Shown one piece after another: positions 22,155 to 31,443 of a stretch of 40,411 nt of DNA (within the stretch, counting starts at the first letter, position 1; each line of letters begins with the position of its first letter). Made by a program: the position numbers and the translations under genes. The stretch comes from an uncultured Lachnospiraceae bacterium (lineage in GTDB: Bacteria > Bacillota > Clostridia > Lachnospirales > Lachnospiraceae): the NCBI GenBank assembly GCA_949893755.1, contig CATLCV010000021.1, positions 1 to 40,411 of the forward strand, given 5' to 3'. The notes under the pieces are model-generated. The model was not told where the DNA came from, ran no database searches, and saw only the letters and a program-made list of their open reading frames with translations.

Positions 22155-24698
22155 CTATTTTTTTCTTACAGGTCCTGCGGACGATCGACCGCTTATTTTG
22201 TTCCGTTTTCTAACCGTTATTGCCATTCCGGCAGTTCCGATCGCAAGCAGCCACAGAATACTCAGATTGTTTCCTTCATGTTCTGATCCAGCAGCATTGG
22301 ATCCGCCGAATACAATATCGAATTCACCGGTCATGGGAGAGCGCTTTTCTGTTCCCTGTGTGCCGGTGCCGTCAGCAGATGGGGATCCGCTGTTGTTTCC
22401 GGAAGAAGTTCCGCCGGAATTGCTGCCGCCGGAAGCATTACTACCGGAGCCGGAATCACCGCCGCCAGAGCCAGACCCGCCAGAGCCAGACCCGCCGCTG
22501 CCGCCGGACCCACTGCCTGAGCCGGACCCGCCGCTTCCGCCAGATCCACCGCCGCTGCCTCCGCCTGAGCCGCCGGACCCATCATCCATGCTGGCACGAT
22601 CAATGACAATGACATAATCCGAAGCATGTGTAAATGTCAGTTCTGCGATACCATTCCCGTCTATCTGGTCATCGGTGACAAATTCAAGCCTGCGGGCTCC
22701 TTCATTATAATAGAAGAGGTTCGCATATAATCCAGCGTTGGCTGAATCCACATGGATCCGAAGTACCGCGCTGTAGCCGAACTCACCGCTGTGAGCAAGA
22801 CTGAGCTGTTTCGTCGGACGGTTTCCCGCCGTATTATTTACAATATTCTGCGGGATATTTGATGTTTCAACCTGTACGGACAGATCTACATTGTTTGCAT
22901 GGTCTGCGGTAACATCCCTGCCGTTTACCAACCAGACAATCCCTTCTCCCATATCAAAAGAGATCGTTACATTCTTTCCTTTTATGCTGTCAAGTACATA
23001 TCCGGGTACAGCGGACGCACCGTTCATGTTTACTTGAACCTGCGCTCCGTCAGAAGCAGCTTCGGCCTTTTCCTTAATCGCGATCCAGCCCTTCGTGCCG
23101 GATTCGTTCTCGATAAAGGGAGTATCCGGATCTGTATCATCGGGTGGTGTTGGTTCATCAGGTGGTGTCGGCTGTTCGGGGACGTAATTATAATGTATCG
23201 TTGCCTTTGACACTGCTGCTGCCGTATCGCCTATTTTATGGATGCTGTTCCACTGCGCTTCGGTGCCGGTAAAGTAGATATCGGTCAGGGGGCAACTTGC
23301 GAATGCAGCTATCCCTATTGATGTTACACTGTCCGGAATTATAACTGTGGTCAGTCCGGAAGATGCGAACGCTGACCCTCCAATACTTTGTGCGCCCTGC
23401 GGAATTTCTACTCCTGCAAGCCAATGACAATTCTGAAACATTCCCTCACCAATTCTGTCTATACTTCGAGGGAGCGTTACATTCATTAGCTTATAGCATT
23501 GCGTAAATAGATTATCGCCCAGTTTCACTTGTTTGCTGCCGGCAGTAAACGTTGCACTTGTCATTTCCGTACATCCGGAAAATGCTGCGGCATCCACCTC
23601 CTTAATACTGGCAGGCAGAGCGATAGAGGTAAGGCCTGTGCATCCGTAAAAGGCATTTTGGATAATGGTTTCCACCCCTTCGGAAATAATCGCCGAACTA
23701 AGGCTCTTACACATGTAAAATGCGCTGTCACCAATGGTTTTCACGCCGGATGGAATGGTCACGGAAATTATCGAAGATTCGCGAAAAGCACTATTGCCAA
23801 TCGTTGTCACACTGGCGGGAATCTCTGCGCTAAGAACCCCACAGCCCCAAAAGGCACAGGCACCGATACTGGTAACACCATTCCCGATCACAACCTTCCG
23901 GATTTTACTGCTGTTAGAGTTCCAGGGCTGCTCTGCGGCACTGCTGAAATCCGGCATAGCTCCGCTGCCGGAGATGGTCAGTGTGCCCGCTTTTATCAGA
24001 GTCCAAGTAAGTCCTCCGGCAAGTGTTCCCTTATTAACTATATCGTTGGCGGTGGGATCATCCGGTGAGACATAGCCTTCCGGGTAGCGGGTGATATAAT
24101 GGCTGGTATTGTTCATTACCTCTTCTTTAGATATTGTCCGCCCCCAATGGACTTTACCTTTGTGGTCCCCTGTAGAGATGTTTCCTTCGGCAACAACTAC
24201 ACCTGTGTCACTCACTTCGAGTACGATCACCGTATGAGTATCATTATTTACCCGCAGGATATCTCCCACTTTTATTTCCTCATATGTAAACCCACCCGGT
24301 GCGTACATCCTGGCTGGCAGGCTGCCGAATGCTGCATCGCTGAGAATGAAAGCAAAGGCTACACAGCCTACAGCAACAATATTCGATCCGTTGAGGGTTC
24401 CACCTTTCCATCTGTAATATCCCTTTGAGTCTGAATAAGGCTCATCGTTGGTCCAGGCCGTTCCCTCCTTATAAGCCTCCTGATTCTTCAATGCAATCAT
24501 GGCATTATAGACTTCCGTCGGGGTAGGAATCACATTATCTCGGACGTCCAGCCCATATGTGGATCCTTCCGCAGAAGCAGCCTCTTGCTGCAAAGAGATG
24601 TCCTGCTGCGTAGTGTATCCATCCTCTGCATATGCCGCTAATGGGGAAGAAATGAATAAACACAGCGCTAAAGCCGCTGAAAAAATTCGTTGTTTCAA
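22155..24698 (-). CDS. Wall-anchored surface protein: cysteine-peptidase-like domain, BspA-type leucine-rich repeats, SPxTG sorting signal
   Basis: 847 residues. A signal peptide (1-24, ending AAYA) leads to a domain (about 50-200) with GCVAFAF (Cys112) and NDTHTVIVLE (His155), then AEGN, the Cys-His layout of CHAP/NlpC-like hydrolases. LRR_5/BspA repeats (about 255-510; units such as TIGDSAFYMCKSL) follow, then a Pro/Asp/Thr linker, a beta-rich module (about 550-695), a Gly/Ser-only linker (about 700-775) and SPMTG (787-791), a hydrophobic segment and a basic tail. SPxTG is a known sortase motif variant in Clostridia. I place the start at TTG 24698: GAGGAGG lies 8 nt upstream and the signal peptide begins exactly there; an ATG frame start at 24764 would put the SD inside the gene. 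It is probably exported for adhesion or wall/protein hydrolysis. Confidence 0.88.
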   Translation of the reverse strand: MKQRIFSAALALCLFISSPLAAYAEDGYTTQQDISLQQEAASAEGSTYGLDVRDNVIPTPTEVYNAMIALKNQEAYKEGTAWTNDEPYSDSKGYYRWKGGTLNGSNIVAVGCVAFAFILSDAAFGSLPARMYAPGGFTYEEIKVGDILRVNNDTHTVIVLEVSDTGVVVAEGNISTGDHKGKVHWGRTISKEEVMNNTSHYITRYPEGYVSPDDPTANDIVNKGTLAGGLTWTLIKAGTLTISGSGAMPDFSSAAEQPWNSNSSKIRKVVIGNGVTSIGACAFWGCGVLSAEIPASVTTIGNSAFRESSIISVTIPSGVKTIGDSAFYMCKSLSSAIISEGVETIIQNAFYGCTGLTSIALPASIKEVDAAAFSGCTEMTSATFTAGSKQVKLGDNLFTQCYKLMNVTLPRSIDRIGEGMFQNCHWLAGVEIPQGAQSIGGSAFASSGLTTVIIPDSVTSIGIAAFASCPLTDIYFTGTEAQWNSIHKIGDTAAAVSKATIHYNYVPEQPTPPDEPTPPDDTDPDTPFIENESGTKGWIAIKEKAEAASDGAQVQVNMNGASAVPGYVLDSIKGKNVTISFDMGEGIVWLVNGRDVTADHANNVDLSVQVETSNIPQNIVNNTAGNRPTKQLSLAHSGEFGYSAVLRIHVDSANAGLYANLFYYNEGARRLEFVTDDQIDGNGIAELTFTHASDYVIVIDRASMDDGSGGSGGGSGGGSGGSGGSGSGSGSGGSGGSGSGGSGSGGGDSGSGSNASGGSNSGGTSSGNNSGSPSADGTGTQGTEKRSPMTGEFDIVFGGSNAAGSEHEGNNLSILWLLAIGTAGMAITVRKRNKISGRSSAGPVRKK

Positions 24699-24803
24699 AT
24701 GTGTTGCCTCCTCAATTTTGGTATTGGGAAAAATCCGATTTGCGATATGCTGCGGTCCGCTCAATAACCGGGGAACCGCAGTAGCTACGATATTCCACTT
24801 ATA

Positions 24804-24832
24804 AATATATCGTCAATGTTCTGGCTTGTCAA
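24804..24832 (-). promoter_or_regulatory. Promoter of the surface-protein gene
   Basis: On the minus strand, a perfect -35 TTGACA (24832-24827), 17-bp spacer and -10 TATATT (24809-24804), leaving about 100 nt of leader. The remaining gap to the next gene (24833-24933) contains small hairpins such as CCTTGC/GCAAGG and GGCC/GGCC, possibly the end of the AraC transcript. Confidence 0.75.
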
Positions 24833-24933
24833 TAGACTTCGGAGGCAAAAAAACAGTTTAAATGAGTTAAGTTGCTATTCATGGTGCCTTGCACCTTGCT
24901 GCAAGGTATCCGGCCAGTAAAAGGCCGATTTAG

Positions 24934-25776
24934 TTAAACAGCCCCATCATTTTTAGAAAGCTCCTTTTTATACTCGCTTGGAGAGATCTTTTTATACTTT
25001 TTAAATACCCGGGAGAAGGAAAATTGATTATCGTATCCTACGGTAGACGCAATTTCTGCTATGGTCAGGTCCGTTGTTTCCATCAGTTCACAGGCACGTG
25101 CAAGCCGATAATTGATCAAATACTCATGAGGGGACATCTGGAGGGCCTTTTTAAATATCTTGGAAAAATATTTTCGATCCAGCGACAGGTCTGCAGATAT
25201 ATCGGTAACACTGATTGCCTGCGAATAATTTTTCTTTATAAATGCAACTGCGTCCCTTATATAGTCCTTTGTATTATTGGAGCTGGTACTTCCGGAAGTC
25301 CGGTCCACGATGGAAGCCAGAATCAGATATAAATATCCCAGATAGTTTAAATCCTTGTTGGCATCCGATTTCTTAACTGCCAGGATTTCATTAAAAGCTG
25401 TTTCTATAATTACCCGGTTCGGACAGTCTATGACCAGATCGGATTTTGAAAAGCCGGCCCGTTCAAAATAAAATTCGGAATTCAACCCGTCAAAAGCCAC
25501 CCAGGAGTACCGCCAGGGCTCATCCGCATCCGCCCAGTAGTAAACAATTTCATTTGGATAGCAGGCGAAAAGCTGCCCTTCGGTTATCGTATACTCTTTT
25601 TCGCCGGCTTTCAGATGCCCTTTTCCGCTGTGGACAAAATGAAGCTTGTATTGTGTTTTGATACCAGGCCCCCAGGATTCTCGTGGCCTGCACTGCTGTG
25701 TGCCAAAATAAAATAATTCCAGATCTGTGTTCTTCTGACTGTCTGCGTCATCGTTTAGTATTGAATTTTTTTTCAT
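24934..25776 (-). CDS. AraC-family transcriptional regulator
   Basis: 280 residues. The N-terminal cupin-like ligand domain (about 20-160) contains YKLHFVHSGKGHLKAGEKEY and LFACYPNEIVYYWADADEPW, the sugar-binding beta-barrel pattern of this family. The C-terminal AraC/XylS double helix-turn-helix (about 170-275) includes LSLDRKYFSKIFKKALQMSP and VGYDNQFSFSRVFKKYKKISP. Start ATG 25776 follows GGGAGGG. It is transcribed divergently from the aldo/keto reductase gene at 26072 across a ~295-bp gap and is the obvious candidate activator of that catabolic gene set. Confidence 0.93.
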   Translation of the reverse strand: MKKNSILNDDADSQKNTDLELFYFGTQQCRPRESWGPGIKTQYKLHFVHSGKGHLKAGEKEYTITEGQLFACYPNEIVYYWADADEPWRYSWVAFDGLNSEFYFERAGFSKSDLVIDCPNRVIIETAFNEILAVKKSDANKDLNYLGYLYLILASIVDRTSGSTSSNNTKDYIRDAVAFIKKNYSQAISVTDISADLSLDRKYFSKIFKKALQMSPHEYLINYRLARACELMETTDLTIAEIASTVGYDNQFSFSRVFKKYKKISPSEYKKELSKNDGAV

Positions 25777-26018
25777 AGGTCCCTCCCCAATATGAGATAA
25801 AATATAACATATATAGTTTCAGGCGAATCTATACATGTGCGCCACTTTTCTTTGGATCTACCGAATGGTACCTCATCATGACCAATCGGAAGTATATAGG
25901 TATAATTATAGAAAAAATAATTCTATTTTACAAGAGATTTTCCCGTTTTGAAAATATATAGAGACATTGCGTTAAAAGGAACAATCCTATGGCAATAGCT
26001 TTCCCGGATCAGGCTGTC

Positions 26019-26024
26019 TATAAT
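26019..26024 (+). promoter_or_regulatory. -10 box of the catabolic gene set, weak -35 (activator-dependent type)
   Basis: A consensus TATAAT (26019-26024) sits 48 nt before the ATG at 26072, but no sequence resembling TTGACA lies 16-18 bp upstream, which is common where an AraC-type activator is needed. The rest of the 25777-26071 gap is A+T-rich without a clear repeat that I can assign as operator. Confidence 0.45.
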
Positions 26025-26071
26025 AAATGACAAAAGGAGAAGACAGGAGGCACAGCGAAAGGAGAGCTGAT

Positions 26072-27022
26072 ATGGAATATCAAAAACTGGGAAGATCAGG
26101 GCTATGGGTGAGCAGGCTTGTTTTGGGAACTATGAATTTTGGAAGCAGGGTGGAGGAAAAAGAGGCGTTCCGTATTATGGATACCGCCCTGGAAGTAGGG
26201 ATCAATTATTTTGATACGGCAAATAATTACGGAAAAAGTATAAAGAAAGAGGGAATTTCAGAAACTATTATTGGAAACTGGTTTGCAGGAGGAATGCAGA
26301 GAAGAGAAAAAGTGATTCTGGCGACAAAGGTATATGAATCCATGCAGGAGGGCGGTCCGAACGATGCTCCTGGGCTGTCCGCCTATAAAGTACGGCGCCA
26401 TTTTGCGGATTCGCTCAGAAGACTCAGGACCGACCATGTAGAGATTTATTATATGCACCATATCGACAGGGGAGTTTATTGGGAGGAGGTGCTTCCGGTA
26501 TTCCAGGGAATGATACAAAAGGGCGACATTGATTATCTGGCTTCCAGTAATTTTGCAGGCTGGAACATTGCGGACGTACAGGGAGAGGCAAAAAAAGAGC
26601 ATATGTTTGGTCTGATCTGCGAACAACACAAGTATAATCTGCTGACCCGGATTCCGGAGCTGGAGGTCCTCCCCAGCGCGAAGAGCCACGGCATGGGGGT
26701 AGTGGCCTGGAGTCCTCTGGAAGGCGGGCTGCTTTCCAGAAATGCAGGAAAACGAAAATGTGCGGCCGGTGATATACAGAAAAAAATAGAACAGTTTCAT
26801 AAATTATGTGTGGAGATCGGGGAAAAGGAGGATGTGGTGGCACTGGCATGGCTTCTTCAGAATCCGGCGATCACGGCTCCGATCATAGGGCCCAGCACGG
26901 CAGAACAGCTGTATGACGCACTGCGCGCACTGGAAATCCATTTGGAACAAGAGGTGACAGACCGGCTGGATCAGATATTTCCGGGACCCGGAGGAATCGT
27001 TCCGGAAGTCTATGCATGGTGA
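26072..27022 (+). CDS. Aldo/keto reductase
   Basis: A cytoplasmic NADPH-dependent oxidoreductase of 316 residues, (beta/alpha)8 AKR fold. It starts with MEYQKLGRSGLWVSRLVLGT and shows the tetrad segments INYFDTANNYG (Asp and Tyr), VILATKVY (Lys) and IYYMHHID (His), plus the cofactor loop APIIGPSTAEQL. The closest look is the KAB/YajO-like group. ATG 26072 has AAAGGAG 7 nt upstream; an ATG at 26027 is in frame but has no SD. It is the first gene downstream of the AraC-controlled region. The substrate is probably a sugar or aldehyde from the galactoside pathway (inference). Confidence 0.92.
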   Translation: MEYQKLGRSGLWVSRLVLGTMNFGSRVEEKEAFRIMDTALEVGINYFDTANNYGKSIKKEGISETIIGNWFAGGMQRREKVILATKVYESMQEGGPNDAPGLSAYKVRRHFADSLRRLRTDHVEIYYMHHIDRGVYWEEVLPVFQGMIQKGDIDYLASSNFAGWNIADVQGEAKKEHMFGLICEQHKYNLLTRIPELEVLPSAKSHGMGVVAWSPLEGGLLSRNAGKRKCAAGDIQKKIEQFHKLCVEIGEKEDVVALAWLLQNPAITAPIIGPSTAEQLYDALRALEIHLEQEVTDRLDQIFPGPGGIVPEVYAW

Positions 27023-27043
27023 ATGGAAAGGAGATGACAGAGA

Positions 27044-28516
27044 ATGAAAGCATTAAAGCGGGCAGCGGCATCTTCCTGCGGTGTGGACGGGACAGGGCTT
27101 GCAAAAATGTATGAAGAACTGGGCAGACACGATGTCCATTCCGTCATGATCACAAGGGACAATTATGTGATTGCGGAGGGCTGGTGGAAGCCTTACCGAC
27201 GGGAGTACAACCATATTCAGTATTCGGTCAGCAAGAGCTTTGTAGGAACTGCGATCGGGTTTGCGGTCACTGAGGGACTTTTATCGGTAGAGGATAAAAT
27301 ACTGGATATTCTGGACGGTATCCTTCCATCAGAGCCATGCAGCAATATGAAAAAGCTGACGGTCAGACATGTATTGACAATGTCTACGGGCCATAAGGAT
27401 GAACGGAATATATTCCACGATGGAGAATCCTGGATCTATTCTCTGTTATCTTCTTATATTGATGAAGAGCCGGGGAAGGAATTTCGCTATATCAGCAGCT
27501 CCACATACATTTTAAGCGCGGTAATTCGCAGGCTTACCGGACAGAACGTATTGGAATATCTGAGGCCCAGGCTTTTTGAACCGATGGGGTTTTCAAAAGA
27601 CATCTGGTGGGAAACATCGCCGGAGGGGCTGAATACGGGATTTAACGGATTGAACGCAACGGCGGAGGACATTACAAAGCTGGCCCTTCTCTATCTGAAT
27701 CATGGCCGCTGGGAGGGAAAACAGCTGCTTTCTGAAGAATGGGTTTATCAGGCCTCGTCACTTCAAATAGAAAATGCTGACAACAGCAAGAACCAAAAAC
27801 TCGGCTGCAGGCAGGGATTCGGTACATTTTCGGAGGACTGGAAAAGCGGCTATGGATATTTATTCTGGCATTGCAGGCCAAAAGGCGCATACCGCGGAGA
27901 CGGCATATACGGACAGATGTGTATCATAATGCCCGAACAGCGTATGACGGTTGCCGTAGCTGCAGGCTGTCGTGAACCAGGAGAAATCCTGGATGTGATC
28001 TGGAAATATCTGTTGCCGGCAGTGGACAATGACACCCACGGGAAGGAAGGGGATCTGCTTTTGCGGGATACTTTGGAAAAATTGGAAATTCCGGCGGCAA
28101 AAGGGGAGAAGCTGCATCCAGATCAAAGAAAATATTCTCAAAAGCTTTACAGGATTGTCCAAAATGATTTGGGAATGCAGACGCTGTCATTTTTATTTCC
28201 GGAGGAAGGAACTCCGGAGGTGACGATTACAACCTGTAAAGGCACGCTGAGAGCAAAAATCGGCTATGGAGAATGGATCGAGACAGATACAGGATATGAT
28301 CCGGACGGATTCCGCTGTGACAATGTGATCTTTTTCAGGCATGCCGCGTGCAGCGGCGCATGGCAGGAGGACGAATATGTTTTAAAAATAGTATATACAA
28401 GAACGCCTTTTGTTGATACCCTGCGCGTGCGATTCCGGCAGGACAGAATAGAAGGCACCTATTCACATACCGTAAAATACGGACGGCAGAATTATGAGAT
28501 TGCAGGAGTCTTATGA
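27044..28516 (+). CDS. Serine hydrolase of the beta-lactamase (class C-like) family
   Basis: 490 residues with no signal peptide, hence cytoplasmic. The nucleophile motif is SVSK (Ser61, Lys64), followed by the second-motif tyrosine in FRYISSS (Tyr149) and a glycine-rich third motif, GDGIYGQ, in place of KTG. Together these are typical of the esterase/amidase branch of this family rather than true beta-lactamases. The last ~140 residues form an extra beta-rich domain. It follows the aldo/keto reductase by 21 nt (SD AAAGGAG), so it is likely co-transcribed. A role in deacylating or opening modified sugars is possible, but no substrate can be assigned. Confidence 0.88.
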   Translation: MKALKRAAASSCGVDGTGLAKMYEELGRHDVHSVMITRDNYVIAEGWWKPYRREYNHIQYSVSKSFVGTAIGFAVTEGLLSVEDKILDILDGILPSEPCSNMKKLTVRHVLTMSTGHKDERNIFHDGESWIYSLLSSYIDEEPGKEFRYISSSTYILSAVIRRLTGQNVLEYLRPRLFEPMGFSKDIWWETSPEGLNTGFNGLNATAEDITKLALLYLNHGRWEGKQLLSEEWVYQASSLQIENADNSKNQKLGCRQGFGTFSEDWKSGYGYLFWHCRPKGAYRGDGIYGQMCIIMPEQRMTVAVAAGCREPGEILDVIWKYLLPAVDNDTHGKEGDLLLRDTLEKLEIPAAKGEKLHPDQRKYSQKLYRIVQNDLGMQTLSFLFPEEGTPEVTITTCKGTLRAKIGYGEWIETDTGYDPDGFRCDNVIFFRHAACSGAWQEDEYVLKIVYTRTPFVDTLRVRFRQDRIEGTYSHTVKYGRQNYEIAGVL

Positions 28517-28606
28517 GCGCTAAAACAAATGCTTCGGCAAAATGCAAAAGAGACATTGTGCCATGTATGAATTACTTTATGTTATGGTAAAAGTGCTGTA
28601 AAAAGT

Positions 28607-28612
28607 TATAAT
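28607..28612 (+). promoter_or_regulatory. Possible internal promoter (-10 TATAAT)
   Basis: A TATAAT lies in the A+T-rich 139-bp gap before the amidohydrolase gene, with only a poor -35 (TTATGG at 28582, 19-bp spacing). The gap may start a second transcription unit. Confidence 0.35.
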
Positions 28613-28655
28613 CTGATTATATAAATTATCGATAATTTACAAAAAGGAGGACATT

Positions 28656-29879
28656 ATGAATTTTTCAAAAATACCGTGTTTTGACAATCATGCACATTCT
28701 ATTGATGGAACACAAAAGGAGATCACTCCATTTGAGTTTTTGAAAGGGTATCAGGCGCTGAAGGATCTTAGGGAGCCGCCAAGCGGAGATTTGAGGGACC
28801 CTCAGTTTGGGGGATTTTCAGAAGAATTGATTTTGCATACAAGAAGTACGGGAGTGGTGTATTCCACGGTCTGCCATATGGCCCGCCTGTTCGACTGCGA
28901 ACCGGTTCTCGAAAAGGTATTGGAGGAGAGAAACCGCTATACGAGGGAACACGGGATACAGGCATATTCGGAAATGCTCTATAAAGAAGGTAATCTGATC
29001 GGAGGCGTTCTGGAAACAGATAATCCGATCGGAGAGGATGTAGAAGACAAAATGCCGGACTTTCAGGCATTCCGGCTCTATTCATTCGACCACCAGCTTT
29101 TCCGGCTCTTACGAGAGACTGCAAGCTACCAGGAATTATCCGGACGTTTTAAGGAAGATGTAAAAGCAGCTTTTTTGGACCCGCACTATACAGGGATCAA
29201 GTGCCATTTATCAGAGGTGTTCTCTCATGAAGCTGCGCGGCCGGTCTACCCCCAGGAAGCAGAATCCGTATTTGCAAGTGCAAAGGCATTTGTCAGAAAA
29301 GACCTGGAAACCGTGTATCTTGCATTATTGACCGAGACAATGTGCCTGTGCCAGGAGCTGGATGTTCCGCTGCATATCCATTCAGGGATTACGGGACATT
29401 CCACAGATCTCGGGGAACCGGGAATTGCGGGGCAGGTTACGGTGAAGGCAGGGAGCATGTTTGACGGAGAGCCGTTTGCGCTGTCACTGTTTCTTACGAA
29501 ACCGGAATTCAGAAATACCAGGATCGTATTTTTACATGCGGGATATCCATGGCTTAGAAATCTGTCAATGATGGCGGCTTTTTTCCCGAATATCTATATA
29601 GACATGTCCTGCGCATTGTCGTGGACGTCTCTGGCAAGCGAGCGGACTCTGGAAGAGCTGATGAGTTATGCTCCATTTACCAAAATTGTCGTAGGAAGCG
29701 GCCAGGGAGGAATACCGGAAAAAGGCTGGATGGCTGCGAAAACAGCGAGAAATGCGCTGGAGTCCGTCTTAAACCGGGCGGTTGAGAACGGATTCATGTC
29801 AGAAGCCCACGCACTGGAAACTGCGGAAAATATTTTATATAAAAATGCCTTGAGACTGCATAAACATTTTCATATTTAA
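28656..29879 (+). CDS. Metal-dependent amidohydrolase (TIM-barrel, Amidohydrolase_2 type)
   Basis: 407 residues. The N-terminal metal motif is CFDNHAHS; later histidine-containing strands are VPLHIHSGITGHSTD and IVFLHAGYPWLRN, and IYIDMSCAL precedes KIVVGSGQGGIPE where family members usually show a G-[ST]-D/H motif. This order of metal ligands is that of the amidohydrolase/decarboxylase/lactonase superfamily. It is cytoplasmic, with SD AAAAGGAGG. It directly precedes the binding-protein gene by 18 nt and so belongs to the catabolic operon; a sugar-lactone or amide hydrolase role is possible. The final catalytic Asp is not obvious, which leaves activity uncertain. Confidence 0.82.
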   Translation: MNFSKIPCFDNHAHSIDGTQKEITPFEFLKGYQALKDLREPPSGDLRDPQFGGFSEELILHTRSTGVVYSTVCHMARLFDCEPVLEKVLEERNRYTREHGIQAYSEMLYKEGNLIGGVLETDNPIGEDVEDKMPDFQAFRLYSFDHQLFRLLRETASYQELSGRFKEDVKAAFLDPHYTGIKCHLSEVFSHEAARPVYPQEAESVFASAKAFVRKDLETVYLALLTETMCLCQELDVPLHIHSGITGHSTDLGEPGIAGQVTVKAGSMFDGEPFALSLFLTKPEFRNTRIVFLHAGYPWLRNLSMMAAFFPNIYIDMSCALSWTSLASERTLEELMSYAPFTKIVVGSGQGGIPEKGWMAAKTARNALESVLNRAVENGFMSEAHALETAENILYKNALRLHKHFHI

Positions 29880-29897
29880 CGGAGGAGGAAAAGGAGA

Positions 29898-31247
29898 ATG
29901 AAGAACTGGAAAAGGATGACTGCCATGTTAATGAGTCTGGCAATGATCGGTACTTTGACAGCCTGCGGGAACGGAAACGAGAGCGGCGGCGCGGATGATG
30001 CCGGAGAAGGAACAACGGCAGAGACGGCGGATAAAAAAGTCAAAATACAGATCATGGAATGGGACAGCGGTGTGGATAACGCAGAGACAGAATTTGACGT
30101 ATTTATGAACACATTCCCGGAGTATAAAGATCAGGTGGAATTTGAAGTCGTGACAGGCGGAAGCGGCCCGATCGACATTATGGAGACCATGCGGAAGATG
30201 GTGGCGTCAGGCGAGCAGGAAGAGATGCCGGATATCATTACCTGCAATTGGGCGCAGGTACCGGAATATTATGAAATGGGCATTATACGTGATGTCAGCA
30301 GCGTATATGACGGACACGGGGATGAGATTATCGAAGGCGTTGCGAATCTGATGAAATATGAAGACCAGTATATGGGATTTCCGGCAGAGGTGAAGACGAA
30401 GATATGGGCTTACCGAAAGGATATGTTCGAGAAGGCAGGGGTGGATCCTAATACATGTAAGACGGTGGACGACCTGATCGCGGCAGGAAAGAAGATCCAG
30501 GAGGTTTATCCGGATTCCTATATCGAAAACTATACAGAGGTTCCGCAGGGATATGACCTGTTTGCGTACTTTACGGGAAATGATGCCCGCCTGGCAGATC
30601 AAGACGGAAATTATATCTGTTCTGAGGATCCGGGAGTAAGAGATGCCTTTGAATTTTACAGTAAAATGCGTGATTCCGGTGTGGTAAGTACTACGATCCA
30701 GGATTTTTCTGAGGAATGGCAGGCAGCACTGAATGACGGCACACTTTGCTCTCAGGTTCTGGCAGGCTGGTTTTCTTCGAACCACCTTCCGAATATCTGC
30801 CCGGATCTTGCAGGAAAATGGGGACTGGCGCTGTGGCCGGAGGAGATTGCGGCCGGATCCGAATCAGGCGCAAAGCTGATGATGGTGAATGACGCAAGCC
30901 CGAATGCGGACCTTGCGGTAGAAATCCTGGATAAGTTCTGCTTTACGGAAGAAAATGCAAAGGCCCTTTACGAGAGCCCGCGCGGGACGATCCCTTATCT
31001 GACTGCATGCACAACGGATGAAACGTTCCTGGCTCCTACGGAATATTTTGGAGAGGACAGGATGGAAACGGAATTTAAAGCAATGGAAATCCTTACAGTG
31101 TATCCATATACGCCGCATTCTTCACAGGAAGAAGAGATCATTGTCCGGTATCTGGGAGAATACTTATCAGGAACGAAGGATCTGGATGCCGCGCTAGAAG
31201 GGGCAGAAGAAGAGATGAAGCTGCAGATTGGCAATGCATATGACTAA
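29898..31247 (+). CDS. Sugar-binding lipoprotein of a MalEFG-type ABC transporter
   Basis: Family 1 extracellular solute-binding protein, 449 residues. A lipoprotein signal peptide ends in TLTAC with Cys23, followed by a Gly/Asp/Glu-rich tether. The body shows KVKIQIMEWDSGVDNAETEF, AYRKDMFEKAGVDPNTCKTV and GKWGLALWPEE, typical of oligosaccharide receptors. It supplies two permeases downstream. No ATPase gene is present in the operon, so a shared MsmX-type ATPase encoded elsewhere must energise the system, which is usual in Firmicutes. The substrate is likely the galactoside cleaved by the GH112 enzyme (inference). Confidence 0.94.
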   Translation: MKNWKRMTAMLMSLAMIGTLTACGNGNESGGADDAGEGTTAETADKKVKIQIMEWDSGVDNAETEFDVFMNTFPEYKDQVEFEVVTGGSGPIDIMETMRKMVASGEQEEMPDIITCNWAQVPEYYEMGIIRDVSSVYDGHGDEIIEGVANLMKYEDQYMGFPAEVKTKIWAYRKDMFEKAGVDPNTCKTVDDLIAAGKKIQEVYPDSYIENYTEVPQGYDLFAYFTGNDARLADQDGNYICSEDPGVRDAFEFYSKMRDSGVVSTTIQDFSEEWQAALNDGTLCSQVLAGWFSSNHLPNICPDLAGKWGLALWPEEIAAGSESGAKLMMVNDASPNADLAVEILDKFCFTEENAKALYESPRGTIPYLTACTTDETFLAPTEYFGEDRMETEFKAMEILTVYPYTPHSSQEEEIIVRYLGEYLSGTKDLDAALEGAEEEMKLQIGNAYD

Positions 31248-31248
31248 A

Positions 31249-31300
31249 ATATACTGTGCGCCAGATCAATCTGCAGCGCGGTATAACACGATGCACACAG
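31249..31300. repeat. Second copy of the dispersed palindrome core
   Basis: Starting just after the binding-protein stop, this stretch matches the core of the element at 10268-10352: ATACTG(T/A)GCGCCAGAT, AATCT, and GTATAA followed a few bases later by GATG occur in the same order and spacing. The outer GCATACCCAAGG arms are absent here. Confidence 0.6.
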
Positions 31301-31349
31301 CCGCATAAGAAAATATGCCGCTTTGCAGCTGCAGTTCCAGGCCGGATTT

Positions 31350-31384
31350 GGGACAGTCCTGTTATGTAGGGAAGGGACTGTCCC
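31350..31384 (+). other. Intercistronic hairpin between binding protein and permease
   Basis: GGGACAGTCC (31350-31359) pairs with GGACTGTCCC (31375-31384), followed by only TTT. It probably acts as a partial terminator or mRNA stabiliser that raises binding-protein over permease levels. Confidence 0.6.
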
Positions 31385-31443
31385 TTTCACATAAAGAAAA
31401 TGTGACTGTTGAAGGATCATATAAAGATGAAGGAGTTGAAACG

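Noticed and set aside
22084-22617. A proline-rich 177-codon open frame on the plus strand.
   Set aside because: It is the complement of the Gly/Ser linker and C-terminus of the surface-protein gene and crosses that gene's terminator.
24699-24764. ATG-type open-frame start at 24764 for the surface protein.
   Set aside because: It would add 22 residues before a clear signal peptide and place the GAGGAGG SD inside the gene; TTG 24698 explains both.
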